Assembly (NCBI RefSeq): GCF_003732545.1
Contig: NZ_AYKF01000075.1
Coordinates: 1 to 46,796, forward strand
DNA from: Salinisphaera orenii subsp. halophila YIM 95161
GTDB taxonomy: Bacteria > Pseudomonadota > Gammaproteobacteria > Nevskiales > Salinisphaeraceae
Direction of reading: 5' to 3'
DNA length: 46,796 nt
Below the pieces are notes generated by a model. The model saw nothing but the letters and a program-made list of their open reading frames with translations. It searched no databases and was not told the origin of the DNA. Both the position numbers and the translations under genes were made by a program. Shown here piece after piece: positions 1-10,404 of this stretch. The first letter of the stretch is position 1. Each line of letters opens with the position of its first letter.

Positions 1-851
1 CCTATCGCCCGCAGATGGCGATCGGACGGGCGCTGGGCCGGCTCGGCTACCACGTCATCGGCGCGCGCCGGCGGGTCGCCGCCATCAACCTGCGGCTGTG
101 CTTCCCGGAGCTCGGCGAAGCCGAACGCGCCCGCCTGCTGCGCGAACATTTCGCCTCCGTCGGCATGGGCGCGATCGAGACCGGGCTCTGCTGGTGGGGC
201 GACCAGGCCAAGATCGACGCGCTCGCCGAGGTCGAGGGGCTCGAACATCTGGAAACCGCGGCGATGCGCGGCCGCGGCATCATCCTGCTGTCGGCGCATT
301 TCACCTCGCTGGAACTCGGCGTGCGCATGGCCAAGCCGCACCTGCGCGCGCTCGGCTATCGCACGACGGCGATGTACAAGCCGCCGCACGACCCGGTCAT
401 CGATCACGTCATGCGAACGCGCCGGGAGGCCCACATCGGCGGGGCCAGCATCCCCGACGACGACATGATGGGCCTGCTCAAGGCGCTCAAGCACAAGGAT
501 GCGGTCTGGTACGCCGCCGACCAGAAGGCCGGCCGCCGCCACGGCATGCTGGTCGACTTCTTCGGCCAGCCGGCCCAGACCCACGTCGCCATCAGCCGGC
601 TCGCCAAGATGACGCGGGCCACGGTGGTGCCGTTCTTCACCCTGCGGCGTGCCGACGGCCGCGGCTACCGCCTGATCATCCAGGCCCCGCTGGACGACTT
701 TCCCGGCGCCGACGAGGCCGAGGACGCGCTGCGCATCAATCGCATCATCGAGACGGTGATCCGCGAAGCGCCGGCACAGTACTTCTGGCTGCACCAGCGC
801 TTCAAGCGCAAGGGGCACGACCCCTACCGGGCGGCGAACACCGACGCATAG
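1..851 (+). CDS. LpxL/HtrB-family lysophospholipid (lipid A) acyltransferase, 5' truncated
   Basis: Inner-membrane enzyme family that moves an acyl chain from acyl-ACP to a lipid A precursor. The frame is open from base 3 upstream of the first ATG at 15, and those upstream residues fit the family, so the true start and the N-terminal membrane anchor lie outside the window. The catalytic HX4(D/E) motif is visible as HFTSLE near residue 96 counted from that ATG, and the middle region (AADQKAGRRHG, FFGQPAQTHVA) is typical of LpxL/LpxM. Its 3' end overlaps the convergent Kdo kinase gene by 28 nt. Nearby hldD and kdkA support a role in lipopolysaccharide assembly. Whether it adds laurate, myristate or another chain cannot be read from the sequence. 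Confidence 0.88.
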   Translation, partial: YRPQMAIGRALGRLGYHVIGARRRVAAINLRLCFPELGEAERARLLREHFASVGMGAIETGLCWWGDQAKIDALAEVEGLEHLETAAMRGRGIILLSAHFTSLELGVRMAKPHLRALGYRTTAMYKPPHDPVIDHVMRTRREAHIGGASIPDDDMMGLLKALKHKDAVWYAADQKAGRRHGMLVDFFGQPAQTHVAISRLAKMTRATVVPFFTLRRADGRGYRLIIQAPLDDFPGADEAEDALRINRIIETVIREAPAQYFWLHQRFKRKGHDPYRAANTDA

Positions 852-1552
852 CCGCCCCGCAGCGCCGACCAGTCGCCTTCGGCGAAATGGAATTCGGCAA
901 GGCCGTCGGCGCACTTGTCCAGCGATCGCTTGAGCCGCGCCAGATTGGATTCACGCCAGCGGCCGGGCGCGCGCCGGCGCGCCTTGTCGAAATCGATCAG
1001 GTGAAACGCGTCCGCGGCGTCGATCAGGATGTTGCGCGCGTTCAGATCGGCGTGATCGATGCCGGCGCGATGAAAGCGCGCCAGCACCCCGCCCAGGCGC
1101 TGCCATTCGGTCGCCGGCAGCGGCGCCGTCGCCAGCCGATCGGCCAGCGGCCGGCTCTCGACCAGCGCCGCAGTGATCACGTCGCCGCGATAGAAGCCGC
1201 CGCCCCGGACGGCCCGGGCGGCCACCGGCGCCGGCACGGGCAGATCGTCGGCCCGCATGGCCGCGAGCAGTCGCAGTTCGGCGATCGGGCGCAGGCGCGC
1301 GGCGCCCGTCCACAGGAAGCGATCATGGTTGAGGCGCGCGAACGCGCCGCCCCGGCGATTGTGGCGCAGCACCCAGGGCGCGCCGTCCAGCCCGTCGACG
1401 AAATAGGCCGCGCCGCGCCCCGCCGCCTCGCCGCGAACCGCCCCACGCGAGCGCCACCAGGCGGGATCGAACAGGCGCGCGTCGGCGTCGGCCACCCGCG
1501 CCGGGTCCCAGGCCAAATGCTGGCCGTCAACGACCGCCGTGGCCAGCGTCAC
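824..1552 (-). CDS. kdkA: 3-deoxy-D-manno-octulosonic acid (Kdo) kinase
   Basis: Predicted to phosphorylate Kdo of the LPS inner core with ATP on the cytoplasmic face. The protein has the kinase-like fold of the KdkA/WaaP group: catalytic loop HADLNARNILID (Asp about 169) and metal-binding HLIDFDKAR (Asp about 187), 242 residues, close to the usual 235-240. I chose the GTG at 1552, 22 nt after the ilvE stop. An in-frame ATG at 1630 would add 26 residues of unrelated low-complexity sequence and overlap ilvE; no strong ribosome-binding site decides between them. The gene sits directly downstream of ilvE on the same strand and probably shares its transcript. KdkA-bearing organisms often carry a single phosphorylated Kdo, which is an inference here. 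Confidence 0.85.
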   Translation of the reverse strand: MTLATAVVDGQHLAWDPARVADADARLFDPAWWRSRGAVRGEAAGRGAAYFVDGLDGAPWVLRHNRRGGAFARLNHDRFLWTGAARLRPIAELRLLAAMRADDLPVPAPVAARAVRGGGFYRGDVITAALVESRPLADRLATAPLPATEWQRLGGVLARFHRAGIDHADLNARNILIDAADAFHLIDFDKARRRAPGRWRESNLARLKRSLDKCADGLAEFHFAEGDWSALRGGYASVFAAR

Positions 1553-1574
1553 GGCCGGTACACCGCGACGCGGC

Positions 1575-2498
1575 TCAGACGTAGGTGAGCCAGTCGGCGT
1601 GATCGTCGCGCTTGCCGCTGACCTGATCAAAATAGCGCGCCTGCAGCGCTTCGGTCACCGGGCCGCGCCGGCCCTCGCCGATGGTGCGGTCGTCGAGTTC
1701 GCGCATGGGCGTGACCTCGGCGGCGGTGCCGGTGAGAAACGCCTCGTCGGCGATATAGACCTCGTCACGGGTGATGCGGCGCTCGACGCACTCGATGCCC
1801 ATCTCCCGCGCATAGGTCAGGATCGTGCGGCGGGTGATGCCGTCCAGGGCGCTGGTCAGATCCGGCGTGATCAGCACGCCGTCTCGGACGATGAACAGGT
1901 TCTCGCCGCTGCCCTCGGAGACGAAGCCGTCGCAGTCGAGCAGCATCGCTTCGTCGTAGCCGGCCTTTTTGGCCTCGGTCACCGCCAGCATCGAGTTGAA
2001 GTACGGGCCGTTGGCCTTGGCCTTGGTCATGGCCGAGTTGACGTGGTGGCGGGTGAACGACGACGTCTTCACGCGGATGCCGTTGACCATGTTGTCCTCG
2101 CCGAGATAGCTGCCCCAGGTCCAGGCCGCGATCATGACGTGGCTGGACAGCGATTCGGCGTGCAGCCCCATGCCTTCGGAACCGTAGAAGATCATCGGCC
2201 GGATATAGGCCGACTCCAGCCCGTTCTCGCGCACGACCTCGACCTGTGCGGCGTTGAGCTCGTCCTCGGAATACGGCATGGGCATGCCCAGAATCTTGGC
2301 CGAACGACACAGCCGCCGCGTGTGCTCGTCCAGGCGGAAGATCGCGGTGCCCCGGCTCGTGTTGTAGGCGCGTACGCCCTCGAAGGCGCCCATGCCGTAG
2401 TGCAGCGTGTGCGTGAGCACGTGGACCTTGGCCTCGCGCCAGTCCACGAGCTGGCCGTCGAGCCAGATCTTGCCGTCGCGATCGGCCATCGTGGTCAT
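1575..2498 (-). CDS. ilvE: Branched-chain amino acid aminotransferase
   Basis: PLP-dependent fold-class IV transaminase, cytoplasmic, catalysing the last step of valine, leucine and isoleucine synthesis with glutamate as donor. The 307 residues match the family length. Lys161 in TKAKANGPYFNS is the predicted PLP lysine; GFVSEGSGENLFIV and SALDGITRRTIL are the conserved cofactor-binding stretches. Start: ATG at 2498 is preceded by AGGAGA 7 nt upstream; a second in-frame ATG three codons later has poorer spacing. It is followed by kdkA and preceded, after a 363-nt gap, by hldD. ilvA, another isoleucine-pathway gene, lies 22 kb away in this window. Confidence 0.95.
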   Translation of the reverse strand: MTTMADRDGKIWLDGQLVDWREAKVHVLTHTLHYGMGAFEGVRAYNTSRGTAIFRLDEHTRRLCRSAKILGMPMPYSEDELNAAQVEVVRENGLESAYIRPMIFYGSEGMGLHAESLSSHVMIAAWTWGSYLGEDNMVNGIRVKTSSFTRHHVNSAMTKAKANGPYFNSMLAVTEAKKAGYDEAMLLDCDGFVSEGSGENLFIVRDGVLITPDLTSALDGITRRTILTYAREMGIECVERRITRDEVYIADEAFLTGTAAEVTPMRELDDRTIGEGRRGPVTEALQARYFDQVSGKRDDHADWLTYV

Positions 2499-2861
2499 GG
2501 GCAGTCTCCTGTCGTTGTCGCCTGCCGGCGGAAAGGCCCGCTATTTGACCACAGCGCGCCGCCCGCCGGCCAGCGGCTCATCAGCAGGCTGCAGCGTCCG
2601 CGGCCACACCGGGAATCACGCCCTGCCAACGCGCCCTCACCGATCGCGCCGCCGCTCGCAACCATGGACAGCCGGGGACGGACGGGCGGCTACCGCGGGC
2701 GAAACCGTTGGCGCGCCGGATCGGTCGAACCGCCCCGCGATCGCGCATTGCCGCCCATGCCTTTCGGCCGGCACCACCGCACGCCCGACACTGCGGCTCG
2801 CGGGAACCCGCCGGGTTACGGGCAGTCGCCGGCGCGGTCTCGCGGGACGCGATGACCGGCC
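2499..2861. other. Gene-free spacer between hldD and ilvE
   Basis: No convincing gene in either strand; open frames here are arginine/alanine/proline-rich readings of GC-rich DNA. It carries the ilvE ribosome-binding site at its left edge and must hold any ilvE promoter, but I could not pick a good -35/-10 pair. No U-tract terminator follows hldD, so read-through into ilvE is possible. Confidence 0.5.
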
Positions 2862-3818
2862 CTAAACGGTCAGCGCGTGTCGTTCGAGCCAGTCGAGATA
2901 GTCGGGCACGCCCCGCTCCACCGGCCGGAACGTACCCGGATAGCCGGCGGCCCACAGTGCGCTCATGTCGGCCTCGGTATAGCTCTGGTAGCGCCCGACC
3001 AGCGATTCCGGAAACGGGATGTAGCGACGGGCGCCGCGGCCGTGCCAGGCAATGACCGCATCGGCGACCTCGTTGAAGGTCTGGCTGCGGCCGGTGCCGC
3101 AGTTGAAGATGCCGGACACGCCGGGATTGTCCAGCAACCAGAGATTCACCGCCACACAGTCGTCGACGTGGATGAAGTCGCGGCGCTGCTCGCCGTCGCC
3201 GTAGCCCTCGGCGCCCTCGAACAGCCGGCATTCGCCCTCGGCCGCGATCTGGCGTGAAAAATGTCGCGCCACGCTCGCCATGCCGTCCTTGTGCTGTTCG
3301 CGCGGGCCGTAGACGTTGAAATAACGCAGCCCTGCGACCTGCGACTCGACGCGATCGGCGTTGGCGCGCACGTACTGGTCGAAGGCGAACTTGGAGAAGG
3401 CGTACATGTTGAGCGGCCGCTCGGCCGAACGCTGCTCGACGAAGTGCGGCCCCATGCCGTAGACCGACGCCGACGAGGCGTAGAGGAACGGCACGCCGCG
3501 GGCCGCGCACCAGTCGTGCAGGCTCTTCGAGTAGCGGTAGTTGCGCGCCATCATGTAGCGCCCGTCCCATTCCGTGGTGGCCGAGCAGGCGCCCTGATGG
3601 AACACAGCGTCGATGTCCCCCAGCGCATCGCCGCGTTCGACGCGCGCCAGCAGATCGTCGTACTCGAGATAGTCGGCGAAATCGAGATCGGCCAGATTCA
3701 GGCACTTGCGGCCGTCGGCCAGATCGTCGACCAGCAGTATGTCCGAGCGGCCGCGTGCGTTGAGCCCGGCGACCAGATTGCTGCCGATGAAACCGGCGGC
3801 ACCCGTGACGATGATCAT
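2862..3818 (-). CDS. hldD: ADP-L-glycero-D-manno-heptose 6-epimerase
   Basis: Converts ADP-D-glycero- to ADP-L-glycero-D-manno-heptose, the donor for the LPS inner core; cytoplasmic, NADP-dependent short-chain dehydrogenase fold. N-terminal nucleotide motif [10 protein letters not shown], acidic DDLADG after beta-2, substrate serine in YASSASVYG (about Ser116) and catalytic YAFSK (Tyr139, Lys143). The 318 residues are normal. ATG at 3818 has GGGAGA 6 nt upstream and overlaps the stop of the upstream glycosyltransferase as ATGA, so the two are translationally coupled. Together with the acyltransferase, kdkA and the GT9 enzyme at 21-22 kb this indicates a heptose-containing LPS core. Confidence 0.95.
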   Translation of the reverse strand: MIIVTGAAGFIGSNLVAGLNARGRSDILLVDDLADGRKCLNLADLDFADYLEYDDLLARVERGDALGDIDAVFHQGACSATTEWDGRYMMARNYRYSKSLHDWCAARGVPFLYASSASVYGMGPHFVEQRSAERPLNMYAFSKFAFDQYVRANADRVESQVAGLRYFNVYGPREQHKDGMASVARHFSRQIAAEGECRLFEGAEGYGDGEQRRDFIHVDDCVAVNLWLLDNPGVSGIFNCGTGRSQTFNEVADAVIAWHGRGARRYIPFPESLVGRYQSYTEADMSALWAAGYPGTFRPVERGVPDYLDWLERHALTV

Positions 3819-4906
3819 TGTCTATCTCCCGGACCCGCCGGCGCACCGGACCGGGCCTCGTTCGTCCCGTCGAGATCGAGACCGAGCTCGCGGTAGAGCG
3901 CCACGTAGCGATCGGCCATCGCGCGCGGAGTATACGCGAGGACCTGTTCCCGACCCGCCGCGGCCAGCCGCGCCGCCAGCGACGGATCGGCCCGCAGCCG
4001 GCTCAGGGCGGCCGCGAGCGCGCTCGGGTCGCGCGGCGGCACGAGCAGTCCCGTGCGTTCGTGGGCGACCAGTTCCGGGATGCCGTCGACCGCGCTGGCC
4101 ACGATCGGCAGCGACGCGCGCATGGCATCCAGCAGCGTCGAACCGAGCCCCTCGTGCACCGAGGGAAAGGCGAACAGATCGAAGGCCGCGAGGTAATCGC
4201 CCACGTTGTCGACCTGGCCGGCGAAGCGGATCGCCTCGCAGCCGGCGGCGGCGTCGCGCAACGCGGCCTCGTCGCGCCCCCCGCCGACGAGCACGAAACG
4301 CCAGCCGGGCTCACGGGCGGCCAGCGAGCGCGCCGCCGTAATCAGGTCGTGCTGGCCTTTCTGGCTGTCGTCGAGCGCGCCGACATGGCCCACAACGCAG
4401 GCGCCGCCGAACCCGGCCCGCAGAGCCGCGGCCTCGGCCGCGTCGACGTGCAGTTCGCCGGCCGCGCTCGGGATGCGCACCGTTGCCAGCCCCGGCAGAT
4501 GATCCTGCATGACCCGCCCGATGGCGTGCGATAGCACGACCACGGCGCGCGCCCGGCGATACATCCGCCGCGTCAGCCAGCTACCGCTCGGGCGATTGTC
4601 CACCCGCCGCGTGATCAGGTATTCGCAGCCGCTCAACACGTGCGCCGCGTGGGCCAGATGCGCCCCCTTGCCGTCGTGTGCATGCAGGAGCCCGCCGCGC
4701 AGTGCCCGCGCGTGGCGTATGAACGGCTTGCGGATGGGGCGGCGCTCGAGACCGGGGACGTCCGCGAGGCGGCTCACCAGCGGTTGACCCTCGCGCAGCA
4801 CGATGCGCTGGGCGATGCCGCGTTCGGCCAGCGCCCGGACGAGCAGTTCCGTCTGACGCTCGCCGCCGCGGAATCCGCGCGCGAGATTGATGTGGGTCAG
4901 CGTCAT
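3815..4906 (-). CDS. GT4-type (GT-B fold) glycosyltransferase
   Basis: Likely transfers a sugar from a nucleotide donor onto LPS core or another surface glycan; substrate unknown. The 363 residues start [12 protein letters not shown], and C-terminal Rossmann features follow: [50 protein letters not shown] and [19 protein letters not shown]. In GT4 enzymes the donor-site motif is EX7E; here it reads EGLGSTLLD, so the second acidic residue is Asp. ATG at 4906 was chosen because upstream in-frame residues are low-complexity arginine-rich; the ribosome-binding site is weak. It is translationally coupled to hldD, supporting a core-heptose role by context only. Confidence 0.85.
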   Translation of the reverse strand: MTLTHINLARGFRGGERQTELLVRALAERGIAQRIVLREGQPLVSRLADVPGLERRPIRKPFIRHARALRGGLLHAHDGKGAHLAHAAHVLSGCEYLITRRVDNRPSGSWLTRRMYRRARAVVVLSHAIGRVMQDHLPGLATVRIPSAAGELHVDAAEAAALRAGFGGACVVGHVGALDDSQKGQHDLITAARSLAAREPGWRFVLVGGGRDEAALRDAAAGCEAIRFAGQVDNVGDYLAAFDLFAFPSVHEGLGSTLLDAMRASLPIVASAVDGIPELVAHERTGLLVPPRDPSALAAALSRLRADPSLAARLAAAGREQVLAYTPRAMADRYVALYRELGLDLDGTNEARSGAPAGPGDRQ

Positions 4907-5081
4907 GCCCGAGGCGCGACCGCGACACCCGGCCGGCGATGGATCGGGGCAGACGATGGCCGTCGCGTCACGCGAGCGCGGCCGCCCCGCCGGGACGTGG
5001 CCTTCGAGGCCGCAGACGCTCGGCGCCCGAAGCCGCTGACGGCCTCTAGGGCGACACCGGCCGCGTGACCCGCGCCGGGCA

Positions 5082-7847
5082 TCACGAGGCCGCGTCTGCG
5101 CCGGCGGGCCCGATCCAGTCGTCCCAGAGCGCGGCGACCGCACGCCGCTGCTCAACGTATTCCGCGGCCGGCATCATGGCCCGCTGCTGCTGCAGCGAAT
5201 CCGCGTGAATACGCTTGCGATAATACCGATAGGCCCGGGTGAGCGTACGGATGTCCTCGTAGGCCGCCAGCCCGCCGGATTCGAGCGTTTCCAGAATGCG
5301 GATCGCATCGGTGAACAGGAGCAGTTCGGGGCAGTCGGGTCCGTGCCGCAGGGCCGCGAACTGGGCCATGAATTCGATGTCGATCAGCCCGCCCGGCATC
5401 TGCTTGACGTCGAGATGCTCGCCGCGGGTCTCGTCCTTGGCCCGGCGCATGCGATCGCGCATGTGGCGTACTTCTTCGGTCAGCGCGGCCACGTCGCGCT
5501 CGCGGGCGAGCACCTCGCGGCGGATGTCGGCGAAGCGGGCACCGAGTTCGGGATTGCCGGCCACGAACCGGGCTCGCACCAGCGCCTGGTGCTCCCATGT
5601 CCAGGCCTGATCGCGCTGGTAGCGCGCGAAGGCGTCGACGTGGCTCACCATCATGCCCGCCTTACCGCTCGGCCGCAGGCGCATGTCGATCTCGTAGGCG
5701 CGCCCGGCCGCCGTCTGGGTGCTCAGGATATGGATGATGCGCTGGGCCATGCGCGTGAAGAACGCCTGGTGGGTCAGCGAGCGCTCGCCGTCGGTCATGC
5801 CCTCGATGTCGCCGTCGTAGAGAAACACGAGATCGAGATCCGAGGTGTAGCCGAGCTCAAGGCCACCGAGCTTGCCGTAGGCGATCACCGTGAAGGCCGC
5901 GTCGCTGGGCCGACCGTAGCGGGCGAACATCTGTTCGCGGGCCATGTCGAGCGCGCCCGAGAGCACCACCTCGGCGAGCTCGGTGAGGTTGTCCGAGACG
6001 ATCATCAGCGGCATCGAATTGCTGACGTCCGCGGCCGCGATCCGCAGCTTGGCCGACTGCGTGAAGCGTCGCAGCGCGTCCATGCGATGTTCCACGTCGT
6101 CGGCGTCGATCGCCGCCAGATCCTCGTCCAGCGCCGCCGCCAGTTCACCGCGACGCGGCGGCCGATAGAGCTGCCGCGGGTCGAGCAGACTGTCCAGAAG
6201 CGCCGGCTGGGCGCGAATCCGGCTGGTGATCCATTCGCTGGCCGCGCACAGGCGCATGAGCGTCGACAGCGCCGCCGGGTGTTCTACCAGCAGCGCCATG
6301 TAGGTGCTGCGACCGACGATCGCATCCAGAACCGAGAGTGTCCGCGTGATCGCGAGATCCGGATCGGCCGCCCGCGCCGCGGCCGCGAACAGCAGCGGGA
6401 TCAGCCGGGCGATCCAGCGCCGGCCCCGGTCCTCCAGCGCACGGTAGAGGCTCTGGTCCTGCATTTCGGCGAGCGCTTGGCGCACCGCGTCGACGTCGCG
6501 GATGCCGTAGTCGGCCAGCAGCGCCCGCGCGCTTTCGTCGTCGAGCCCGCCCTCCCACAGGGCGACCAGTCGCTCGCTGTCGGACTCGGCCTCGCCGGCC
6601 TCGGCCTGCGGCGAGACGAAGACCTGCTCGAAGGCGTCGTGCACGTCGCGGCGGACCGAGCGCAGATCGGCATCGAAGGCCTCCCAGTCGGCGTAGCCCA
6701 TGGCCCGGGCCAGCCGGCTGCGCTCGAGATCGGTCTCGGGCAGGTCATGGGTCTGGCGGTCGTCGACCATCTGCAGCCGGTTCTCGGCACGGCGCAGGAA
6801 GCGATAGGCGGCCCGGAGCTCCTGCGCGGTGTGCTCGGGCAGATGATCGCCGGCAACCAGCCGCTCCAGCGTCGGCAGGAGGCGGCTGTCCTGGAGCGCC
6901 GGCTCCTGGCCGCCGCGGATGAGCTGGAACGCCTGGACGATGAACTCGATCTCGCGGATCCCGCCGCTGCCGAGCTTGATGTTGTCCTGCAGTTCCGCGC
7001 GCTCGACCTGTCGGTCGATCAACGCCTTCATGTCCCGGATCGACTCGAAGGTGCCGTAATCCAGATAGCGCCGGTAGACGAACGGCGTGAGCGTGTCGAT
7101 GAGCGCCGCGCCGCCGTCGATGTCGCCGGCCACCGGGCGCGCCTTGACCCAGGCGTAGCGCTCCCACTCGCGGCCGTGGGACTGGTAGTAGTTCTCCATC
7201 GCGGCGAGGCTGGCCACCAGCGCCCCGGCATCGCCGAACGGCCGCAGCCGCGTATCGACGCGATAGACGAAGCCTTCCGCGGTGCTCTCCGACAGACACT
7301 GCACCAGCGTGCGCGCCACGCGCTTGAAATAGCCGTCGGCGTCCAGCGCGCGCTCGCCGTCGGACTCGCCCGGCGCACCGTAGCCGAAGATCAGATCGAT
7401 ATCGGAGGAGAAGTTGAGCTCGCCGCCACCGAGCTTGCCCATGCCGATGACGATCAGCCGCTGCGGCCGGCCGTCGGCATCGCGCAGCACGCCGTGACGC
7501 TCGGCCACGCGGGCCTCGGCATGCTCGAGCGCCGCCTCGATGCAGCGATCGGCCAGCGTCGACAGCGCTGCCAGCGTGGCCTCGAGCGCGTCGACGCCGG
7601 CCAGGTCGCGCCAGGCGATGATCGCCAGCGTCTCGTCTCGATAGCGACGCAGGGCGGCCTGGAAATCCGGCGGCTCATCCACGGCCGGGGCCGTCGCCAC
7701 GATCTCGGCCTCCGGATCGTCCAGACGCCCGTCGGCGGCCAGCGTCTCAAAACGCTCGGGGTTGGCTGCGCACCAGGCGTCCAAGAAATCGCTCAGGCCC
7801 GCGATGCGTTCGCGCGCGGCCTCGACCGCGGTGGGCAGCTGGGCCAT
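5082..7847 (-). CDS. glnE: Bifunctional glutamine synthetase adenylyltransferase/deadenylase
   Basis: Attaches and removes AMP on glutamine synthetase in response to PII, controlling ammonia assimilation. Two nucleotidyltransferase domains are visible: GMGKLGGGELNFSSDIDLIF near residue 135 (deadenylylase half) and AYGKLGGLELGYTSDLDLVF in the second half (adenylylase half), each with the metal-binding DxD. From ATG 7847 it is 921 residues; the family is about 930-990. An ATG at 7961 would give 959 residues with a disordered-looking leader, and the open frame even reaches 8096. The groEL terminator at 8049-8073 rules out starts beyond it; 7847 versus 7961 remains open, since neither has a clear ribosome-binding site. 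Confidence 0.93.
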   Translation of the reverse strand: MAQLPTAVEAARERIAGLSDFLDAWCAANPERFETLAADGRLDDPEAEIVATAPAVDEPPDFQAALRRYRDETLAIIAWRDLAGVDALEATLAALSTLADRCIEAALEHAEARVAERHGVLRDADGRPQRLIVIGMGKLGGGELNFSSDIDLIFGYGAPGESDGERALDADGYFKRVARTLVQCLSESTAEGFVYRVDTRLRPFGDAGALVASLAAMENYYQSHGREWERYAWVKARPVAGDIDGGAALIDTLTPFVYRRYLDYGTFESIRDMKALIDRQVERAELQDNIKLGSGGIREIEFIVQAFQLIRGGQEPALQDSRLLPTLERLVAGDHLPEHTAQELRAAYRFLRRAENRLQMVDDRQTHDLPETDLERSRLARAMGYADWEAFDADLRSVRRDVHDAFEQVFVSPQAEAGEAESDSERLVALWEGGLDDESARALLADYGIRDVDAVRQALAEMQDQSLYRALEDRGRRWIARLIPLLFAAAARAADPDLAITRTLSVLDAIVGRSTYMALLVEHPAALSTLMRLCAASEWITSRIRAQPALLDSLLDPRQLYRPPRRGELAAALDEDLAAIDADDVEHRMDALRRFTQSAKLRIAAADVSNSMPLMIVSDNLTELAEVVLSGALDMAREQMFARYGRPSDAAFTVIAYGKLGGLELGYTSDLDLVFLYDGDIEGMTDGERSLTHQAFFTRMAQRIIHILSTQTAAGRAYEIDMRLRPSGKAGMMVSHVDAFARYQRDQAWTWEHQALVRARFVAGNPELGARFADIRREVLARERDVAALTEEVRHMRDRMRRAKDETRGEHLDVKQMPGGLIDIEFMAQFAALRHGPDCPELLLFTDAIRILETLESGGLAAYEDIRTLTRAYRYYRKRIHADSLQQQRAMMPAAEYVEQRRAVAALWDDWIGPAGADAAS

Positions 7848-8048
7848 GGTCAGATGCGCTCTGAAGTTCGGGGGCGAACCCCGGTGACGAGACGTCCGGG
7901 ACGAATGGCCTCCCGTCTCGGCGGGCTCTGGTGCGTGGCGTTCGGCATCCGCGGGCGACATCGTGGAGATCAATGCGCCGTAGTCTACCCGCCGACGCCC
8001 TGCCGATGGAACGTGCGCGGCCCACGGACGGGGCCGACGGCCGCCCAC

Positions 8049-8073
8049 AAAAAAGCCCCGCCGAAGCGGGGCT
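8049..8073 (-). terminator. Rho-independent terminator of groEL
   Basis: On the minus strand a perfect 7-bp GCCCCGC/GCGGGGC stem with a TTCG loop, extended by one A-T pair, runs into six U residues. It lies 48 nt after the groEL stop and separates the chaperonin operon from glnE. Confidence 0.92.
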
Positions 8074-8121
8074 CTCGTTTCACGCGGGATGGTCATCCCA
8101 TGGGCGTGGAACGGCGATGAT

Positions 8122-9786
<1,665 letters not shown>

Positions 9787-9827
9787 CTAGATTCTGTGTG
9801 GATGCGGTTCGATGCGCGTGAGCCGCT

Positions 9828-10115
9828 TCAGCCCACGACCGCGAGGATGTCGTCCTCGCGCATCACGACGACTTCGTCGCCGTCGACCTTGAGTTCGGTA
9901 CCCGAGAACTTGCCGAACATCACCGTATCGCCGACCTTGACTTCCGGCTTGCGCGTATCTCCGTTATCGAGCGGCTTGCCGTTGCCGACCGCGATCACTT
10001 CGCCGCGCTGCGGCTTCTCGGCCGCGGTATCGGGAATGACGATGCCCCCGGCGGACTTCTGCTCTTCCTCGATACGTTTGATGACGACGCGATCATGTAA
10101 AGGACGGATATTCAT
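9828..10115 (-). CDS. groS: Co-chaperonin GroES (Hsp10)
   Basis: Heptameric lid of the GroEL chamber. 95 residues beginning [16 protein letters not shown], with the mobile loop around [18 protein letters not shown] and the end EDDILAVVG, all typical. ATG 10115 is preceded by AGGAGAAGGG, an excellent ribosome-binding site, which rejects the longer in-frame extension to 10307. It is first gene of the groES-groEL operon, with a leader of about 100 nt if the predicted promoter is right. Confidence 0.98.
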   Translation of the reverse strand: MNIRPLHDRVVIKRIEEEQKSAGGIVIPDTAAEKPQRGEVIAVGNGKPLDNGDTRKPEVKVGDTVMFGKFSGTELKVDGDEVVVMREDDILAVVG

Positions 10116-10188
10116 TGCCACCCTTCTCCTCGAACATTGGTTGTTGACGTGAACACTGTGGTCTGTGCCGAGGATTCGGCCCAGACGG

Positions 10189-10208
10189 GACCGCCGCCAT
10201 TGGCGGTC
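10189..10208. repeat. Inverted repeat in the groES leader
   Basis: Perfect 7-bp arms GACCGCC/GGCGGTC around a 6-nt loop, just downstream of the predicted groES promoter. It is not the HrcA CIRCE element (TTAGCACTC-N9-GAGTGCTAA). It could be a leader hairpin; function unknown. Confidence 0.5.
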
Positions 10209-10222
10209 TCGATCACCCGCAT

Positions 10223-10250
10223 TAGTGCGGCCGGGGCTGGCCCTTTCAAG
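10223..10250 (-). promoter_or_regulatory. Predicted sigma-32 (heat-shock) promoter of groES-groEL
   Basis: Minus strand CTTGAAA (10250-10244), 13-nt spacer, CCGCACTA (10230-10223). The sigma-32 consensus is CTTGAAA, 11-16 nt, CCCCATNT; the -35 is perfect and the -10 partial. Position and neighbouring operon support it. Confidence 0.6.
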
Positions 10251-10404
10251 AGCGCAGGCCGAAATTTTTACCGTGGCGGCGCAGATCGCGGCGTCCGGCC
10301 GGCCCACGTCTGAAACGCTTTCTTGTCAGTTTGCACTGCAACATTTATCGTCGACCTACAACCACACAGGCACGCCGAAACCGCTCGGCGCTCATGGAGG
10401 CCCC

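Noticed and set aside
5205..8120. Very long open frame on the plus strand opposite glnE (971 codons)
   Set aside because: It is antisense to a gene with both conserved catalytic domains; long antisense frames are expected in GC-rich DNA, and the translation has no family features.
10116..10330. CIRCE element for HrcA control of groES
   Set aside because: No TTAGCACTC-N9-GAGTGCTAA dyad; a sigma-32-type promoter explains the region better.
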